64,000 nucleotides of DNA from Azophilus sp963663395 (GTDB lineage Bacteria > Pseudomonadota > Gammaproteobacteria > Pseudomonadales > Azotimanducaceae), in NCBI GenBank assembly GCA_963663395.1, contig OY760226.1, forward strand, positions 5,807,501 through 5,871,500. The letters run 5' to 3'. Each line of letters begins with the position of its first letter. The first letter of the stretch is position 1. Below, one piece after another: positions 62,151 to 64,000 of this stretch. The translations under genes were made by a program, and so were the position numbers. The notes under the pieces were generated by a model. The model did not search any database and was not told where the DNA came from. It was given only the letters and a program-made list of their open reading frames with translations.

Positions 62151-62336
62151 GGCCACTGCCGGACGGTCCCGTCCAGCGCAACCTATCAGGCCGACACGGG
62201 CGCATCAAGGCCGATGCCGCAGACAAAGCAACCCCGCTTGCAGTCCCGGAGCTATGCCCGACGCAACGATGACAGGCCGCGCGTCCGAAGTTACACTCCG
62301 CTTGAGCTCACGACTTCGCAGGAAGGAGGCAGGCCG

Positions 62337-63578
62337 ATGTCCCTTGCAGACAATCTGATCGATCCGACGCTGATCCCCGCGTGCGGCGGCCCGCCCCACG
62401 ACCTGTTCGATGCGTGGCGCGAGTCCGACCCCGTGCACTGGAATCCGCCGTCCGAAAGCTACCGCACGCCGATGCCGCACGCGTCCCTGGACAAGGGGTT
62501 CTGGGTGCTCACACGCTATCAGGACATCGTTGACGTCTCGCGCAACCAGGCGCTGTTCTCCTCCCACGAGGGCAGCCCCGTTATCTGGGACTTCGAACCG
62601 CCCCAGCTCGAGGAACAGCGTGCCGGGCTCATGGGCATGAAGCCGGACGACCACCGGGCTGTGAAGAGGTTGGTCATGCCGCCGTTCGCGCCGGGCGAAC
62701 TCGCCGCGTTCAATCCGGAGATCGACCGCGTCGCGCGCTCCATCGTCGACTCGGTCGCTGGCAGGGGAAAGTGCGAATTCGTCTTCGATGTTGCCTCACG
62801 GCTCCCCGTGTACACGTTCTGCAAGCTCCTCGGCGTGCCGGACCGGCTGCGCGAGACCGTGTACACGCTCGGCAACCAGACCGCCGACACGGAGAACCCC
62901 GCGTACCGCGACGACTCGAACTCCGCCTTCTACGGGCTGTTCGCCATCGCGCAGGAACTCGCCGCCGAGAAGCGCGCCAACCCGGACGACTCCATGCTGA
63001 GCCGGCTGGTGCACGGCGAGGTGGATGGCGAGAAGCTCGACGATGTCAACATCCAGATGTTCTTCGTCACGCTCTCGATCGCCGGCCACGAGACCACGCG
63101 CAGCACCGCGGCGCACTTCGTGCGCCTCATGCACGAGCACCCGGACCAGTACGAGATATTGCGGAGCGATGTCGATGGCCATCTGCCCAATGCGATAGAA
63201 GAGGTGCTGCGCCACTCGCCGCCGGTGGTCAAGTTCCGGCGCACGGTCATGGCGGACACGGAGATCGGCGGACAACGTGTCGCGAAGGGAGACAAGATCT
63301 ATCTGTCGTACCCGGCTGCGAACCGCGATCCCGCGGTGTTCGCCGATCCGCACCGCTTCGACATCACGCGCCCGAACGCGGCCCGCCATCTCGCGTTCGG
63401 CAACGGACCGCACTTCTGTCTCGGCGCGCGGCTCGCGCGCTATCAGCTGCAGGCGCTGCTGAAGGAGATCCTGGCGCGCATCCCGGACATTCGTCCGGAC
63501 GGCGGGATGGAGATGATGAAGAGCATCTGGTTCAACGCGATCATCCGGATGCCGGTGGCGTTCACGGCGGAGGGCTGA
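62337..63578 (+). CDS. Cytochrome P450
   Basis: A 413-residue soluble bacterial P450, probably hydroxylating a hydrophobic substrate with electrons from a ferredoxin. The ATG at 62337 is set by AAGGAGG about 7 nt upstream. Motifs are the I-helix AGHETTRSTAAH, EEVLRHSPP (ExxR), the PERF-like region DPHRFDITRPN, and the heme loop FGNGPHFCLGARLAR with C361 as iron ligand. The length is standard for class I enzymes. No ferredoxin or reductase gene is within the window. It is divergent from the MaoC/lyase operon. Confidence 0.95.
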   Translation: MSLADNLIDPTLIPACGGPPHDLFDAWRESDPVHWNPPSESYRTPMPHASLDKGFWVLTRYQDIVDVSRNQALFSSHEGSPVIWDFEPPQLEEQRAGLMGMKPDDHRAVKRLVMPPFAPGELAAFNPEIDRVARSIVDSVAGRGKCEFVFDVASRLPVYTFCKLLGVPDRLRETVYTLGNQTADTENPAYRDDSNSAFYGLFAIAQELAAEKRANPDDSMLSRLVHGEVDGEKLDDVNIQMFFVTLSIAGHETTRSTAAHFVRLMHEHPDQYEILRSDVDGHLPNAIEEVLRHSPPVVKFRRTVMADTEIGGQRVAKGDKIYLSYPAANRDPAVFADPHRFDITRPNAARHLAFGNGPHFCLGARLARYQLQALLKEILARIPDIRPDGGMEMMKSIWFNAIIRMPVAFTAEG

Positions 63579-63582
63579 ACGC

Positions 63583-63605
63583 GTGCGCAAAGTGTCCGCG
63601 CACGG
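63583..63605. terminator. Hairpin between converging genes (possible terminator)
   Basis: CGTGCGC (63583-63589) pairs with GCGCACG (63599-63605), a perfect 7-bp stem with a 9-nt loop, just after the P450 stop and before the end of the converging GST gene. No T-run follows on either strand, so a classical Rho-independent terminator is not proven. Confidence 0.35.
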
Positions 63606-63618
63606 CCCTTGACTCCGG

Positions 63619-64000
63619 CTATCGGGGCGCCGCGTCGTCGACCCTTCCCATCCAGCCGGACACGTGGCGGGTCGCCCGCAGCGCCGCTTCCGCTTCCTCC
63701 GCGTAGCGCAACGCGTTCACCTGGGCGATGACGGCGAGGTCCGCGATCGACAGTGCATCGCCGACCAGCCACGACCGCCCGTCGAGCAGGCCGTCGAGCG
63801 CCCGGAAGTGGCGCTCCACATCGCGGACCACCTGTTCCCTGGGTTTCCTGCCGACGCCCTGGGCCTCGGTGAGCCGAGTCGCCGCCTCCACGATCAGCGT
63901 TCTGAGCCGTGGTTTCGGCACGCCCGGCAGCGTCTGCGCGAATTCGTCCAGCGCCGCGTCGAGATTGTGCGACCAGGTGAGACGCATCGTCATCTCGTAA
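63619..64000 (-). CDS. Glutathione S-transferase, C-terminal part (runs off the window)
   Basis: Minus strand. The frame is open to the end of the window. The visible 124 or so residues are the all-helical C-terminal domain of a glutathione S-transferase, with LDGLLDGRSWLVGDALSIAD and the helix that follows (LAVIAQVNALRYAEEAEAAL), which has the S-x-A-D N-capping motif of the family. The N-terminal thioredoxin domain with the glutathione site should lie beyond 64000. The ATG at 63993 is probably internal. It converges with the P450 gene. Confidence 0.8.
   Translation of the reverse strand, partial: YEMTMRLTWSHNLDAALDEFAQTLPGVPKPRLRTLIVEAATRLTEAQGVGRKPREQVVRDVERHFRALDGLLDGRSWLVGDALSIADLAVIAQVNALRYAEEAEAALRATRHVSGWMGRVDDAAPR

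Noticed and set aside
1..64000. CRISPR arrays, tRNA or rRNA genes
   Set aside because: No regularly spaced repeats, no cloverleaf-like or rRNA-like sequence were found by eye.

Overview
The window is GC-rich bacterial DNA with proteobacterial, most likely gammaproteobacterial, character. The signs are an alginate-export-type outer-membrane porin, twin-arginine signals on periplasmic enzymes, an IorA/IorB-type molybdenum hydroxylase, and a MukBEF-like condensin. Many starts are GTG and many neighbouring genes overlap by 4 bp. Intact genes sit between long stretches with no coherent reading frame and several recognisable gene corpses. This looks like a streamlining or island-like genome, possibly an environmental or uncultured lineage, but the taxon cannot be named from the sequence alone.

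Layout. 0-5 kb: the end of an unknown gene, a secreted hypothetical protein, an IS1634-type transposase, and next to it an ORF-less group II intron with a clear domain V hairpin on the minus strand. 5-12 kb: a small lipoprotein-like gene, an SDR oxidoreductase, a secreted thioredoxin-fold-like protein (a broken paralogue lies at 31.2-31.8 kb), a nitronate monooxygenase and a double-domain CaiB/BaiF CoA-transferase. 12-19 kb: small membrane proteins, a GPH-type transporter on the minus strand, then a HEAT-type protein followed by a TOTE-type primase-helicase. 19-29 kb: a two-heme planctomycete-cytochrome-like protein coupled to a DUF1501 protein, facing a 1372-residue metalloprotease with BACON-like and leucine-rich modules. 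The di-heme protein and the metalloprotease share the same roughly 220-residue tandem domain. 29-32 kb: remnants of a tyrosine recombinase, a group II intron reverse transcriptase and the paralogue pseudogene, plus a two-gene operon of small proteins. 32-39.3 kb: a LacI regulator, a porin, a periplasmic binding protein, a HAMP-ended membrane sensor and an oxalate/formate-type MFS transporter, then a GYD protein.

39.5-49 kb holds the most notable system, a four-gene Wadjet/MksBEFG-type locus. MukF-, MukE- and MukB-like subunits (JetA, JetB, JetC) are joined by ATGA overlaps, and a Toprim-containing JetD nuclease follows. A good sigma-70 promoter sits just upstream. Family knowledge predicts an SMC loop-extruding complex that recognises and cleaves invading circular DNA. 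The condensin part resembles true E. coli MukBEF in size and in conserved blocks.

49-52 kb has a dead Asp/Asn beta-hydroxylase-type gene facing an intact JmjC/cupin-type dioxygenase that is translationally coupled to an alpha/beta hydrolase. 53.6-64 kb is catabolic: an IorAB-like molybdenum hydroxylase, an acyl-CoA dehydrogenase, a CoA-transferase, a dead MmgE/PrpD gene, a CoA-ester lyase (CitE/Mcl type), two MaoC hydratases, a cytochrome P450, and the end of a glutathione S-transferase. Together the CoA genes suggest breakdown of a branched dicarboxylic or related acyl-CoA, although the substrate is not determined.
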